Positions 23,901 to 36,600 are shown, counted from the first letter of the stretch. The stretch is DNA of 64,000 nucleotides from Siphlonurus alternatus (GCA_949825025.1 OX463778.1:31751969-31815968); one strand, 5' to 3'. Program-made: numbers and translations. Notes: a model not told the origin generated them from the letters alone.

Positions 23901-26900
23901 ATATGAATATATAAGAGCTATTTTTATCTTTAAACTTGAAGTGAGCTTCGTAACAATAGGAAATTTGTCTGGTTTTGCATTTGGTGGTTTCAATTTTAAT
24001 ATATACCCATATTTATATTGTATTAAAAGCGTAATTTAATTAAAAGCCATACCTATTTTGCTTGACGTAACAAATATTTAGAACATCATATAATATTATA
24101 TCATAATTATACCATATATACATATTTTTTTTTGAAGAATCAAACACCAGCGGTGTACATAGTGCGTTTGCACTTGGTATCATATATATTATATAACAGA
24201 AGACTGAAAAGTATAATTTAATATATATATATATATATATATCTTAATTACTAAAGCTATATAATATAGTGTTATACACTGTACACCAATGTATACTTTC
24301 TTGATAGTTTATATATATTTATAATCATCAGTTAATAATAATATTATATTGTTCGCGAACAAGTATTTTTTGACTGATGTTTGGCGATTGAGTGCATGAT
24401 GCACACGTCTTACATCTTAAATTAACATACACATGCAGCTATTTAATTGAGGTGAATACATAGTTGCTGTTGCAAAAGTGTTAAAAAATTTTGAATGTAT
24501 TTATATATTAATTGACTTAATAATATAACTATAACAAAGATTTTGATTTTTGTTGTTGTTCCTGTCTTTGATAAATACATAAATCTTAATATATCGGATT
24601 TATCAAAGGCAGGAACAACAAAAAACTCAAGATCTTTGTTATAGTTATATTATTAAGTCAATAAATACATTCAAAATTTTATAACACTTTTGCAACAGCA
24701 AATAATTTTGCATTCGATCACCTCAAATAATTTTTAATTAAGATAATTAGTTCGCATTAGCTTTTAAGATGTAAATATATACTGGCCTGTTTTGAGTGAA
24801 TTTCTTTAAGGTATATACATTGTTCAATCTAACTCCACCTTGTTAAAAGTCAGACAGAGTTTATGATAAGATGGATAAACAATTTCAATACCATAATATG
24901 TTATGTGTAATGTACGTACACATACTACATATGTAGTATGTGTATTTATATACTATTTATCAGTGGTGAAAGTAGTTTCAAATTCTTACCAGTGCGCTTC
25001 AGATAGAGGCGTGAAGGGCCCAAACCCCCGCCGGAGGCGCGATTTTTTGGGAAAAAGGGGCGTGGCTTATTTTTTTTAATTGAAAGTTGCACAAAAATTG
25101 ATTTATTATTAATTTTTTAAATAGAGTGAGCGATTACATTTTTTTAAAGAATTTATTTTCTAAAAATATTTTTAGAATATTTTTAAATTACCCTCTCTAT
25201 TAATTAAGAAATGAAAACCAAAAATTTCCCAAAGTTGGTGTTTCGGAGGCGTTTAACATGCAAAATTTTGGCACAGAAAACAGCTTTTTACTTAAACTTT
25301 ACTTGAACTATGGTACCAATTAAAAAATACGTACGTAATCTATCATAAATTCATTAATGAATTTTCGATTTAAAAATAAAATATTTTTTTACGGAGCCGT
25401 TTTTTCCAGAAAAAATATTGAAAATCCCACAAAGTAAGTAAAATTAAATAATTATTCAAACTTTTAACCGATTAAAAAAAAAATGTAGTGTCGCATATTA
25501 AATTGCATGATAAAAAAAATATTCAAAAATATCTGTGTTGGGCTAATGAAAATTAAAACATAACTTTTAATATGAAAAAAAAAATCGCAAACAAGTTGTC
25601 TATGTCTAGCAGCAGTGTTAATCCAATAAAAATATTTTAATGAACTGTTCGTTTCACAATTTAGAATATTCTATGAATTTAATTAATTTAATAAATGATA
25701 CATTTTTTTAAATAATTAAATTATCGTTTCAAATGTCTCAAAATAAATTAATTTAATAAAAAAATTCCAAAAAAATGTATAGGTTACAATTTTAAAAAGG
25801 TGATAACGACTACCAATTTATAGGAAAATTGAAGATAAAATAGTAAACCCAGTAAACTGTAAACCTACAGACATTTAAAAAATATATATAAAAAATTCTT
25901 TGATTAAAAAAATTTAAAAAAATTATATAATAAATAAATGTGTTCTCAGGCTCGCGCGCCAATAAAAAAAAAAGCTAGGCGTTTGTGAGAAAAATATTAA
26001 AATTAACTTTTTTATCGTAGTCTTTTAAAATAATGTTTTACTGTAGCACTTACTATTTATTTATAATGCAACAATTTCGTATCACAAATTGTCAATTTAT
26101 TTTTATCTTTTACCCAATGAAAAATATAAATAAAAGTAAATACATTCAACATGGATTTCAATTACTTTTTTTTAGTACAAATTTTTGCTTTTAATTAAAA
26201 GAAAGTGCAAGTTAAAACTTCGTGAGATAAATAAAATCAAAGTACAAGAACATGTATTGAGCATGATTATAATGGTTTATAATGTGATCTGTTCACACTT
26301 GCAAATATTGTTTTTTTCATTAAAAATTATTGATTTTTTTAGTAAATTTCGATCAGTGTCTTACCAGTGCGCCGCACTGGCGTCAAATGTCTTACCAGTG
26401 CGGCGCACTGGTGCGCACCGGCTTACTTTCACCACTGCTATTTATATATTTATATATAGTTGTTCCCTCCCTTATCCCTATATTATACTATTGCCCCGCC
26501 TCGAGTTCCAAGCCCATAGGGGAGTTTTTTTTTCCCTGTAATGTGTTATATATTGTACATGTATATAATATTATATATTTTCAAAATCATATAATAAGGT
26601 TGATATACATATATAATTTTTATTCTGTTTTTTTATGTATCAGCCTATTTGTCTTATACATGTTCAAATTTACGTATAAATTAGACCACTTGCAAAACTA
26701 TGTTTTAGCAAAACGTAAACAAACTCATTCACCCAGGTATTGTTGGTTGTTGATTATGTGTATTTTTTTTCCAATACATTGGACCTTATGGGAAATTCAC
26801 GTTTTTCACATACAAATTTCAATACGTGACATACGTATGATTTTAAAAATAAATATATCACCGGAATCTGCAGTTCTTGGCCATTTATAATATTGAAAAT

Positions 26901-27725
26901 TTTATTGGAAGATGGTTTCTTTATTTCAATATAGTAAATTTAGGATGACAACAAATCAGCCAATTGCATGGGGTAAGATGCGTAACTAGGCAAACTCCAG
27001 TTTGTTGATTTTAACTGTTGCAATAATAAACAATCTGAAGCTTGCTTGGTTACGTTTATCTTACCCCACATGCAATTGGCTGATTTGGTATCATACTAAA
27101 TTTACTATATTGAAATAAAGAAACCGTCTTCCAATGCAATTTTCAATATTATAAATGGCCAAGAACTGCAGATTCCGGTGATATATTTATTTTTAAAATT
27201 ATACGTATGTCACGTATTGAAATCTGTATGTGAAAAACGTGAATTTCCCATAGGTCCAATGTATTGGAAAAAAAATACACATAATCAACAACCAACAATA
27301 CCTGGGTGAATGAGTTTGTTTACGTTTTGCTAAAACATATTTTTGCAAGTGGTCTATTAACATACAAAATTATGTATACATTTTTGTATAAATTGCAATA
27401 AAATATTTAAGCCTTCACTTGACTCGGTATTGGATCATCGAATACACAATTGTACCAACTAGTTCAAAAATATTATAATAGTAAAAAATTACTTACCTGC
27501 CAAAGTCATCACTATGCAGAATCGTGTAGGCATTATTTTGCCCATAATCACCATTAATTGCCTGTCAATCAAAAAATTAAACAAAATTAAATTTATATAT
27601 ATAATTTTGAATCATATTTTGACTGATTATAGCAGGTAATATATTTTAATAATCATAAAGTTAATTAATGTGTAGTAAAAAAAAAAATGTAAAATCATTG
27701 ACAAACTTACATTATCTGCACTCAT
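14977..27725 (-). CDS. SET/MYND protein (SMYD, SmydA-like) gene A
   Basis: Six coding exons: 27725-27711, 27561-27497, 23378-23042, 21958-21737, 16599-15975 and 15266-14977. They sum to 1554 nt (517 aa) with consistent phases (0, 2, 0, 0, 1) and GT-AG ends. The first exon codes only MSADN. The protein is a putative SET-domain methyltransferase with the SMYD layout: an N-terminal SET half (FGRYVVAARDLEPGEE, about 25-40), MYND ligands C59, C62, C72, C75, C80, C84, H90 and C95, the SET core LLAHSCVPNT from 216, LYTTYTHT with Y253, and post-SET C275, C277, C280 (DCKCPRC). A helical C-terminal region ends in HVTAD. The usual NHSC Asn is Ala, as in gene B, so activity is uncertain. The substrate is unknown. 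Exons are GC-rich against AT-rich introns that are packed with transposons. Confidence 0.92.
17447..17955. repeat. CAAGATCTTG palindromic array
   Basis: A dense array of the palindromic 10-mer CAAGATCTTG, its overlaps (CTTGCAAGATCTTG) and the longer unit ATAATATTTGCTCAAGATC with TTGTGATATTATC, which recurs four times. Nearly every 10-20 bp can pair with its neighbour, so either strand can fold into many hairpins. Confidence 0.9.
18106..18271 (-). pseudogene. Exon-like fragment inside the satellite element
   Basis: On the minus strand an acceptor (GACCCCCAG) is followed by an open stretch containing FHRAYLKEKIHGMARGVKEL, ending at TAA 18108-18106. A further exon-like stretch with a donor (CAG then GTAAGC) lies near 18682 on the same strand. 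I do not recognise the protein. It could be a remnant of the element's own gene or a captured host exon. Confidence 0.35.
19050..20870. repeat. 142-bp satellite with a 569-bp higher-order unit
   Basis: The landmark GACGGTAACTTA recurs at 19398, 19540, 19682, 19824, 19967, 20109, 20251, 20393 and 20536 (one variant letter in the last upstream word): intervals of 142 or 143 bp. Flanking monomers are more diverged. Variant monomers recur in order: the CATTACTGGCCC type at 19329 and 19898, 569 bp apart, is followed each time by near-identical neighbours. That is a four-monomer higher-order repeat. Each monomer is an interleaved set of CAAGA and TCTTG words. Confidence 0.9.
24448..24725. mobile_element. 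Long foldback in SMYD A intron 2
   Basis: Arms of roughly 125 bp: GTTGCTGTTGCAAAAGTGTT...TTATATTATTAAGTCAAT pairing across a loop near 24585-24597 (CTTAATATATCGG). Arms are highly similar, with one insertion of about 10 bp. No coding capacity and no target duplication identified. Confidence 0.8.
24961..26437. mobile_element. hAT-like non-autonomous element (1477 bp)
   Basis: Perfect 14-bp terminal inverted repeats CAGTGGTGAAAGTA and a perfect 8-bp target duplication CTATTTAT (24953-24960 and 26438-26445). The right end carries two tandem hairpin words, CCAGTGCGCCGCACTGG and CCAGTGCGGCGCACTGG. No transposase frame is visible. Left-end sequence (AGATAGAGGC to CCCCCGCCGGAGG) is shared with the element at 45600-47691. 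It sits in intron 2 of SMYD gene A. Confidence 0.92.
26681..27357. mobile_element. Long foldback (about 300-bp arms)
   Basis: Outer ends GACCACTTGCAAAA...TTTTGCAAGTGGTC. The arms carry CCAATACATTGGACCTTATG, ATCACCGGAATCTGCAGTTC and GCCAATTGCATGGGGTAAG and pair over about 300 bp around a short central segment (about 26990-27050). A broken copy lies in LIN54 intron 10 (61757-61846 plus 62751-62946). Located in SMYD A intron 2 close to the 5' end of that gene. Confidence 0.85.
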
Positions 27726-27864
27726 AATTGTATATATTATATGTAGAAGCCTTAATCACTTATGCACAAGTGAACACAGCAAATGAAATTTCTTCTTGAA
27801 TTAATTGCTCTTCAAAAATGCTCTAGCTAGCTATCATATATAGTTCATCCTCAATGGTCTCTGC

Positions 27865-27877
27865 CTCTTTATATACC
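27865..27877 (-). promoter_or_regulatory. TATA box of SMYD gene A
   Basis: Minus strand reads GGTATATAAAGAG, about 140 bp upstream of the ATG at 27725. About 20-30 bp downstream is ACCATTGAGG, which fits a loose initiator. The position and match are good for a core promoter, but the transcript start is inferred. Confidence 0.5.
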
Positions 27878-28237
27878 CTCTAAAAGCAACTATCTACTCT
27901 GTACTCGAGATTTCTAGACACGCGTGCAATCCAAAAGTTATTTTCGGACTTGGACGGAGCTTCAATATATTGGCAACGCCACGTACTGTACGTATCAACA
28001 AAGCATAGCTGCCACCACTAGCTGTTTAAAAACGAGTCGCGGACGCGTGGACGTGGACGTGTAGCTGCAACACTTTGCATTATATTTTTCTATTTTTATT
28101 GCATACTGTAACATTTAACAGTAAGTTGACCTTTTTATATTTTAAAAAAATATATATAGTATTTAACATGAAGTGTGTACAATTAATTTTTCCGAACCCA
28201 TTCAGTTATAGAATTCAGCTTTTGCTGACGAATTATC

Positions 28238-28521
28238 TGTAACAGAGCTTTTCTCTGTACCATAGCTACTCAATTAACTGGGGTTAGATTAACTCATACA
28301 CGCGATTATCCTAAAATTATTTATTAAACTTCTATTATATACAGACAACCGCGCCTGCCTAGCGACAGACGCACGAGACGCTCGCGCGCTCGTGGCTGGC
28401 GTAGGAATGATTACTTGCATATTACACTTCTGCACTGCCAGGTTGGCTGAATGCAGAGTCTGCACGTTTATCTGCAGAGTCACCGATCTCACTCGGAACA
28501 TTATTAATATAGGAGGTTACA
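28238..28521 (-). repeat. 3' LTR (left copy)
   Basis: A 284-bp terminal repeat with TG...CA ends. A 70-codon open frame across it is also present in the other LTR and is not evidence of a gene. Confidence 0.9.
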
Positions 28522-31500
28522 TGACTCCCCCCGCGGATAACATTTTGTCCTCAAAATGAGAAAAAAATAGTTTTACCATTAAAAAAAACTTTTAAAATTT
28601 AGTATGACTCATTGCAAGTAAATATTCCATGCACATTTAAAAAAAAAATCAACAATATTTTTATTCCATGTTGTAATCCTTGGATCTTGTTCACTCCTGA
28701 CGATACGCTGCTCCTCGCGTAGTTATCTGAAACAAGAAAACGAAAAGGCGGTATCTCGTTTGGCAGAGGTTTGACCCACAGTACACTTCAAAATAATTAC
28801 GTAGGCTTTATAGAAATTTTATTGTACAGGCACATTAATTAAATTAACAAATTATGCAAATTCAAAACTTTGATGCACAAATTCATTATAGTTATTTTAC
28901 TAACATTTCCGAAAGCCGCAAGTGTAGGAAGTTACAACTATGCGCTTCTGTCAGCATCTTACTTGCTGGACTCTAGCACGCTTCCTGCTCTGCAATGCAC
29001 GTGAAACTTACACTGCAAATTTCAATGTCAAAAGGACACTGAACATAAAGTACATACTGTGAAATTTTACACAGCTGAAAGCAAAAAATTATCTCTATTT
29101 TATTTTATTAATGAATATTAATAACAACTTGCAAGAAAAAACACATCACTGTTTTTAAATTCTTTATAAATATTTTGTAACTGGATTTTAACTGTAGCAT
29201 ATTATTTAAAACACATGATCGTATACAAAATAAACATCAATATAATATTTTATTTTAACATCTGAAATTTGGCCTGTAATTTTATTTTTTAACTAACTGG
29301 CTGGCATATGAGTACTTTTACTGTGTTATTTGCACACATTTATTATATTTTATTGGAACATCTCACAACTGTTTTATTAAATTTTATTTATTAATTAATT
29401 AATTTGGGAACTGTATAAATGCATCTTATTTATATACGCAACTCACAAAAACGACTACCTTTTTTATTAGTTAATATTCGCAGTCTCAAAAGCCACATCA
29501 AAAATTATAGACACAAACCAATGTCCATTGCATTGCACGCATTCACGCATCTATTAGGCATACTTTTATTTAGCACGTACCTCCATCATTACTATTTATT
29601 TCAGTATAGCAGTACATCTTTGCATTATAGCAAAATAAATTGGCTGTCCTTGCAGCTCACACTCGCGCGTTCGCGATAAATAAACATTTTACTGCTCAAT
29701 AATAATTCATTTGCGTGCTTCTATTTACTCATTAATTAACCTCTACCAATAAGAACTTGTATCCTCTGGAGGATTAGACAAAAAACAAGTAGCATCAGGT
29801 AATATATGTTGGTTAGCGCCCCATGCAGGGACTGGCGAATCCCAAGGCATCAACAAATTAAAAATGCTGCACATTTGGCTACAGATAATCTGCCGCCACA
29901 GAAAATCTTCAAATGCTTTTACTACTGCTCATTGTTTAACAAGTAGCTACATCGATAGCTGTACCACGCATGCCTTAATTACTCTTTTACTTACGGAGCA
30001 TATCGCCACCCTTGGGCGAAAAATATGTGAAACTCAACATCGTATCACTTCCTTGATACGGAAAAACCCGCACTGGCTTGCCTCACGCTCTACCTGACGT
30101 GGTATGTTGCGCGGTCATATTTCACAATAGCATACAATTACACTGCTCCGGCATGCTACACATAATATGCGTGTCTCTATGTGCTTATTTCACTTTTACC
30201 CATTAATTGAGTTGCTTTTTCAAAATTTAACTGAATAGTTCCCTCTTATTACAGTTACCGATTTGTTACTAAAAAGTTGTGATAAAACTTTCAACTAGTG
30301 CAAAAACATACATGACTGCATGTGGCTCGTATTATTATAGCATTAAAAATAATTAAGTAAAATACACAAGAAATATTGTAGCATTATTGAACATTTTAAA
30401 TTAAAATATGAGAGAAATATTTACTTCATGAAAATAATAATAAAAACTGAAAATAATTATCACAGAATTGTACCACAAAAAGAACTACATAATTTTATCT
30501 CAATTAAAATAAAAATATTGCTTGAAACTGTACATCTTTTTAAACAAGCATATAAATAACTTAAAAACCAACGTTTTATCGACTGCTTAAAATCAAAAAC
30601 TCGAATTAAACTCAGTCTGTTTAGAGATCCATACAGTAACCTTTGCAGGATATATACCTACAGCTAGCGGTACAAGTACTCCTTCCATTAAAAAAAACTT
30701 CATTAAATACCAAGTTCTGACATTCTACAGCCACAATTTCAACAGCTCAATTAATTAGCTCAAAATAATTTCACAGATTTTTCCTCCACGCTGACATCAA
30801 ACAATTTAGTTTAAAAAAAAAATAATGTGTTGCATTTTACTAACTCTCTTTTTCTTTATTTTAAATATAAAACAAGAAAAGAAAACATGAATAAAGGATT
30901 TGGCATGTTAAAATTATTTTACCATTATGCTGGTAAAAAACAAAACATTTTTAATGTACATTTTCAGCAATTTAATTACATTTTTTATGTGTGTACTCCT
31001 TTGAAATTTAATATCCCAGCTGATACGCAAATTTCAGCTTTAAGAAAAACACTACTTGTTCCCTCATTGATTATAAACATCATTGTTTACAATTTACTTC
31101 ACGAGCGACAAACACCACATGATACGAAAAATATTATTGCATGTAATACTAGTATACTCATATGCATTATTTATTTAGCCTTTTAAAATCTCCAAGCCAG
31201 TATAAATTAAACTCTCACGAGAAAAACGCACTACAAATCCACTATTAAAACTTGTGCTTCGTTCTAAACATCGTCTTATTTGCTGTATATTTTCAATGAA
31301 CGTTCACATTTATTTCTAAATATAATTTATTTTGCCTCACAATTACTGCAATCAACAAATACAATCCCACTAAATGGGAAAAAAAACTTTGCATTTTCAT
31401 TATTTATTAATTATTTGAACGAAAATTACAGTAAACTCAATGTGCCGCACTTACATTAAAACAAATTATAATAAATGTGGGTCAAACTTACCACTTTTCA

Positions 31501-32001
31501 CTCTCTTTGACGTGGTCGGACGACTACATGGTCCGGTTGTACAAGACGAAGCTCTGAATGGTCCTCGATCATGGCACCGCGCTCCTCCTGGAGTCGAAGA
31601 ACATCTTGGACAACGACGTGGTCCGCAAGCCCTCTCGTCGATGGGGGATGTCTTCTGCGACGAACTCTAACTGTTGCATGAAGTTGAATTGATGCGGTCC
31701 TCGAATCTTCATGATGAACGCTTAACCACGGTATTGATGATATCTTACTTTAAATTTTTCCACGTTGATCATATGTCTCTCTCCTTTACAAATACTGCAC
31801 TTTTCCGTCGTCTGGAGTACTGTGATTAAAACAACGTTGCCCCGAAGATTAGTAAAAAAATTGTAATAAATTCTTGTTAATTCTACCGACTTATTTTTAC
31901 GCGCACTTTTTAAGCCATTAAAATGCCCACTTTATATAGTAGCTTTAATTAAAATGTTCGAATGCCATTTGAAGATATGGCATCCCACTTCTCGACACCA
32001 A

Positions 32002-32285
32002 TGTAACAGATCTTTTTGCTGTACCATAGCTACTCAATTAACTGGGGTTAGATTAACTCATACACGCGATTATCCTAAAATTATTTATTAAACTTCTATT
32101 ATATACAGACAACCGCGCCTGCCTAGCGACAGACGCACGAGACGCTCGCGCGCTCGTGGCTGGCGTAGGAATGATTACTTGCATATTACACTTCTGCACT
32201 GCCAGGTTGGCTGAATGCAGAGTCTGCACGTTTATCTGCAGAGTCACCGATCTCACTCGGAACATTATTAATATAGGAGGTTACA
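32002..32285 (-). repeat. 5' LTR (right copy)
   Basis: A 284-bp copy of the left LTR, differing only within the first 20 bp or so as far as I can see (AGATCTTTTTGCTG here, AGAGCTTTTCTCTG there). It is followed on the minus strand by the primer-binding site. Confidence 0.9.
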
Positions 32286-32364
32286 TATCAATGGAAACTT
32301 TTTTTTTTAGATATATAATATATTATATAATATATGTAAACTCATTATTCTAATTTAACTTTAA

Positions 32365-32707
32365 AGGCATACAGGCCTCAAAATACAAATTGGACAGTCA
32401 CCAAGTGGGTTTAGAGTATATAATATAATCAACATTCGCATCATTTTTTTCCACGCGTAATGCATCCGTGCGAAGTCGCAGTTCAAAGTAAGAAATTCAG
32501 TCCTTGATGACGTCACGAAGTCCTTGATGACGTCACAACTCAATGCTAATCGGTGCTAGCTGTGAGTTGTGACGTCAGCAAGGACTTTCTTTACAGCGCG
32601 ACTTCGCACAGACGCACCGCGCGCAGGTAAAAATAATACGAATGTTGATTATAAACTTGAGCAACACTTAATGTCTGTCTAATTTGTAATTTGAGGCCTG
32701 TATACCT
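32365..32707. mobile_element. TTAA-flanked foldback with CRE motifs, copy 1
   Basis: Inverted ends AGGCATACAGGCCTCAAA and AGGTATACAGGCCTCAAA flanked by TTAA (32361-32364 and 32708-32711), which suggests a piggyBac-like MITE. The arms contain TGTGCGAAGTCGC-type sequence and three TGACGTCA words (32508, 32528, 32570). The second copy is 40179-40767. Confidence 0.8.
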
Positions 32708-32849
32708 TTAAGGTGAATTTAAGTATTCAATGCAGATGTTTTGAAACATTGATTTTGTTTTTTACGTGAATCAAAGTAGAAGAACTTTTAAAATATTTGC
32801 ATGCATTAATTGCAGCTATATATATATATATTATTAGTTTTCAAAATTT

Positions 32850-33621
32850 TCGTGACCGTGACCAATGGTATTTCAAAATATCGCATGGCTTCGCGCGGCT
32901 TTCATCGATTGGTTGGAATTAAACAACAAAAGTTGAGCATAATATAAAAATAAATCTATTGCTAGTTCAGAATTAAAAAAATATATATTTATGATATCTA
33001 AATCATTAATATTAATGATTAAAATATATTTAAAAAAATAATCTCTAACCCAGTCGTCTTTTGACCCGCCCTCTCGGAAGCAGAACAATCGTCCTCTCGG
33101 CTCCATCTTTGCTCGTAAGCAAGTCGTCTGCTAGCCGTTGTTGCTGTAAAAATAGAAATTTTCATCTATATTTACCGTGAGTGCATTTATAATATATGTT
33201 TTCTTAAATTAATTAAATTTCTATCTCTACGTAATCAATTAGATCATTTATAATGACGTTGCAATGTAAAAAACAAGTTAATTATAGAAATGGTCATGAC
33301 ACCGGGTGGCCTGCTGTGCCGAGTTGCAGCTGGTTTTTTAATATTTTGTGAGAACTTGTGATCTTCGGTTTCGTTCATTCCTTTATTTATCGTTATTTGA
33401 AAGTTCTACAAGGATATACTGTGAAATTTGGGTTAGGATTTCGTATGATGTAATATTATTGATTCATACAATTTTAGTCTGCATCATGGTTAACGTTTTC
33501 AGTATGTACATCAGTATGTATATTATGCATAAAGTTAATGCAGAGTGCAGTCAGTAAAATTGACTGAGATGGAAGCCACAAGAATTGCAAATAATTTTTT
33601 TCGCTCTTTGCTTTATTACAG
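32850..33621 (+). promoter_or_regulatory. VDAC upstream region
   Basis: Between the foldback and the VDAC ATG exon. It contains CCAAT/ATTGG words (32870 and 32908), a GC-richer pocket at 33060-33145 with CCGCCCTCTCGG, and TTGCTGTAAAAA that could end a non-coding first exon. The coding exon is preceded by a good acceptor (TTTATTACAG at 33612-33621), so a 5' UTR exon must exist upstream. Its exact bounds are not visible. Confidence 0.4.
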
Positions 33622-33624
33622 AAT

Positions 33625-36600
33625 ATGTCTCCCCCAACATATGGTGATCTTGGAAAGTCTGCTCGAGATGTATTCGGCAAGGGCTACCACTTTGGAGTTT
33701 TCAAGCTCGATCTTAAGACCAAGACACCTACCGGCATTGAATTCTCTTCGGGCGGATCTCACAGCACCGACACTGGCAAAGTCAACGGCAACCTGGAGAC
33801 CAAATATAAGAAGCCAGAATATGGTAAGAACAATTTTTCTCCCTTAACCTATGTACTGCTAAAATCCTTGGCAGATAATCAATGTGAGGTAAATACATTT
33901 TCAAAATTTGAAGCACATGTATTAATACTGTGTAAAACAAAAATTAAGTTCACTCTTGGGAAGTGGGTCACTGGGAAGTCTAGGAAATATACTGCATTAT
34001 TGATTGCCAATATCAAGATGCTGAATCAAGAATGACTGTAGTATCATACATACAGTACACTGTACTGCGGGCGTATTAATAATTTTTGCAGCAATAATAA
34101 TATTTATTATAAAACAGGTTACTGAAAAAAAAAAAAAATAGTGGACCACCATCGAGTTAATTTGTTAGATTGATTGATAATAATTATATACAATATTTTA
34201 TGTATGCATACTGCATCAAATTTACTACAGTATTAACTACAGTACAGTATTATAGAAGAAAGTAATGCACACCAGTGGAATAATATATGTAGAGTTATTT
34301 GCTGTTTATACATATCGGTAATTCGGTATGTCTTTTACTAAACACAAAAGTGTACATATAGAGTAAAATTAGTAATTGTACATGCACAATAATAAACATA
34401 ACAAACACAGACATAATTACAAAAATACTGTAGATAAGTAGATTGCTGTTTCTGTTTACGTGAGACTCAGGAGGGCTAGCATGGGAGGCGGGTAGGTGGT
34501 GGTCCAAATAACATTAAGAATATATATAGGAGCAATGACAAAAAAGAAAATCAATAAAAAATATGCCACATGCATGCATACTTTTAATACGTTTTTGGTG
34601 GTGTGGTTTTTTCTATGATATTTATAATGCACTGGTGTATTCTTACAATTTTTAAAACTCAATTTATTTTGTATACAGTATTAAATTAACAAAATACATG
34701 TATATATACATACATTCTATGTTGATATGGTAGTCTATGCATTTTTGTCCATCTTTGCGCAGCGGCACCTATTTTCAGGGGCCTGACGTCAGTGCAATCC
34801 CCTTTATAGCGTATATTCTACTTATTTCAAGATTTAATTTGTGCACAACGTTACCGGCACATTTGAGGATTTCATGAACAGTACCCATGCTCTTGTTTTT
34901 AGTAGTAATATAGTCTGGAAGTTCGGTGAATTTAAAACTCTTTTGAGACTGCTACTTTCACTATGGTACATTCACATGACTTTTAATACGTATCTGTTGA
35001 CGCCGCCTCTTAAGAATAACATTATCCATCATCAACGGATCCGTATTAAACACCATCACATGTCCGTAGTGACTGAATGCTTATTATCTCATCCATCAAA
35101 ATAGTAAATATGCACCTTGTGGGGCTGCAAATCTTACAAGGATACAGTTTGAACTGTCTAGAGGTATATTGACAACTAACATTTTGTTTCATTATTAAGA
35201 TAGAAAAGGCCGTTCTTTCAGTCATTGTAATTTTGTAACATACAAATCAAATGTTGCAATAACTCAGTAAAGATGCACAGCCTGTAACAACAAAACAAAT
35301 TTAATTTTAAGTACTCTTTTAGTCAAGATTTAATACTCCCATCAGATGAGGTAAATTCTCAACAATAATAATAATAAAAATTCTTAACAAATTCTAAATT
35401 ACATGCTCTTGACACAATCTGAAACATTTCCAATATTTCTTGTTGCATTCTTAATTCATTTATTAGCTGATGGAGCATTGTAAATTCTGGACACAGACAA
35501 ATAGACACCTTACCGTATAGGATTTTTGCACATGCTTAGATAAGCTGTGCTTATATTTACGTCTAGTTAGACTGTTGTGAGACGGGTATCAGTAGAAGGG
35601 ATATTTTAAGAAATAGTAAAAAACAGTACTGCCGTCTGTAGTGTCATCATCATGTAATACAAAGGAATATGTGACGTTCCGTGAGGGAGAAAATGCGTAC
35701 AAAGATCCTATGTATATTATATTTTATGGTAGGGTGTCTTGTGTTTTGAGTATCTGTTTTGAAAATAATTGTGTGCTTAATTTATGTGCTGATCCTCAGG
35801 TATGACCTTCACTGAGAAGTGGAACACAGACAATGTGGTGGGCATGGAGTGGGCCGTTCAAGACCAGATTGCCAAGGGTCTCAAGCTCACTTTTGACGCC
35901 AGCTTTGCACCTCAGACAGGGTAAGTGCCATATTGCCTTGTAATACATTTGTATTGTTTAAAATATTATGGGTATTTAATTGTAAACAACTTGGTGAATT
36001 TTAACAATGCTGGATATTACTGGTAACTGCAAAGAAATAATAACATATTAAGGAACTTCATCAAGCATTTCTGTCCAGTGTGTATTTAAATTTCTGGCTG
36101 TTGACTTACTGTTAATTTAATCTAAGCTTTACCTATCAATATTATTAAAAAAATATATAATGATAACCAGTTGCAGATAGATTTCAGGTATTGTAGTAAA
36201 TACTCTGATAATATTTAATTACTGTATCCCGCATTAGTAGAATTTCTTATGCAGCTTTTTGAAGCTTAACCATCAATATTTTTTCTTAGATAAGAAGGAT
36301 TCTTTAGCCTGTTTTAAGTTAAAAAGCACCGTGACCGTTTCAGAAAGAAGTCTGGCCGCGTCAAGAGCGAGTTCAAGCATGAGGTTGTCTCAGTTAATCT
36401 GGACGTAGACCTTGATGTTGGAGCACCAGTCATCCACGGAGCTTCCGTCTTTGGATACAACGGTAAGTTCCCACCTTACCTAGACCTGCCCTATGTCACT
36501 CTGTAAGCCTCCATCAAGGAATGCTGAAAGATAGAATACACTTCAAAAAACAAAATTACACATTTTTTATGTTTGATTGAATTTTACCTTTGATATCATT

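Larger units (their letters stand above)
28238..32285 (-). mobile_element. LTR retrotransposon, apparently non-autonomous
   Basis: Two direct repeats of 284 bp (28238-28521 and 32002-32285) start TGTAAC and end GTTACA and differ at about three positions, so insertion is recent. The target duplication is TATC (28234-28237 and 32286-32289). Orientation is minus: next to the right LTR the minus strand reads TGGTGTCGAGAAGTGGGATG (32000-31981), a tRNA-type primer-binding site, and next to the left LTR it reads GGGGGGAGTCA (28532-28522), a polypurine tract. The 3.5-kb interior is AT-rich with no gag, protease, reverse transcriptase or integrase frame. Near the 5' end there is a short minus-strand frame (MKIRGPHQFNFMQQ..., about 31710-31560) and a donor-like GGTAAGTTTG near 31490. 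A pyrimidine-rich acceptor lies near 28730. This fits a large LTR derivative (LARD-like), or a recently inserted element that had already lost its coding region. Confidence 0.88.

Noticed and set aside
26330..26890. Plus-strand frame of 186 codons
   Set aside because: It runs from inside the hAT-like element across its right end into a foldback; hydrophobic residues reflect T-rich DNA.
28289..28501. Identical 70-codon frames here and at 32053-32265
   Set aside because: They lie wholly inside the two LTRs.
32873..33106. Minus-strand frame starting MEPRGRLFCFREGG with a donor-like GTTAGA
   Set aside because: Short and without homology. It overlaps the likely VDAC promoter; an upstream antisense exon cannot be excluded, but one exon is not enough.
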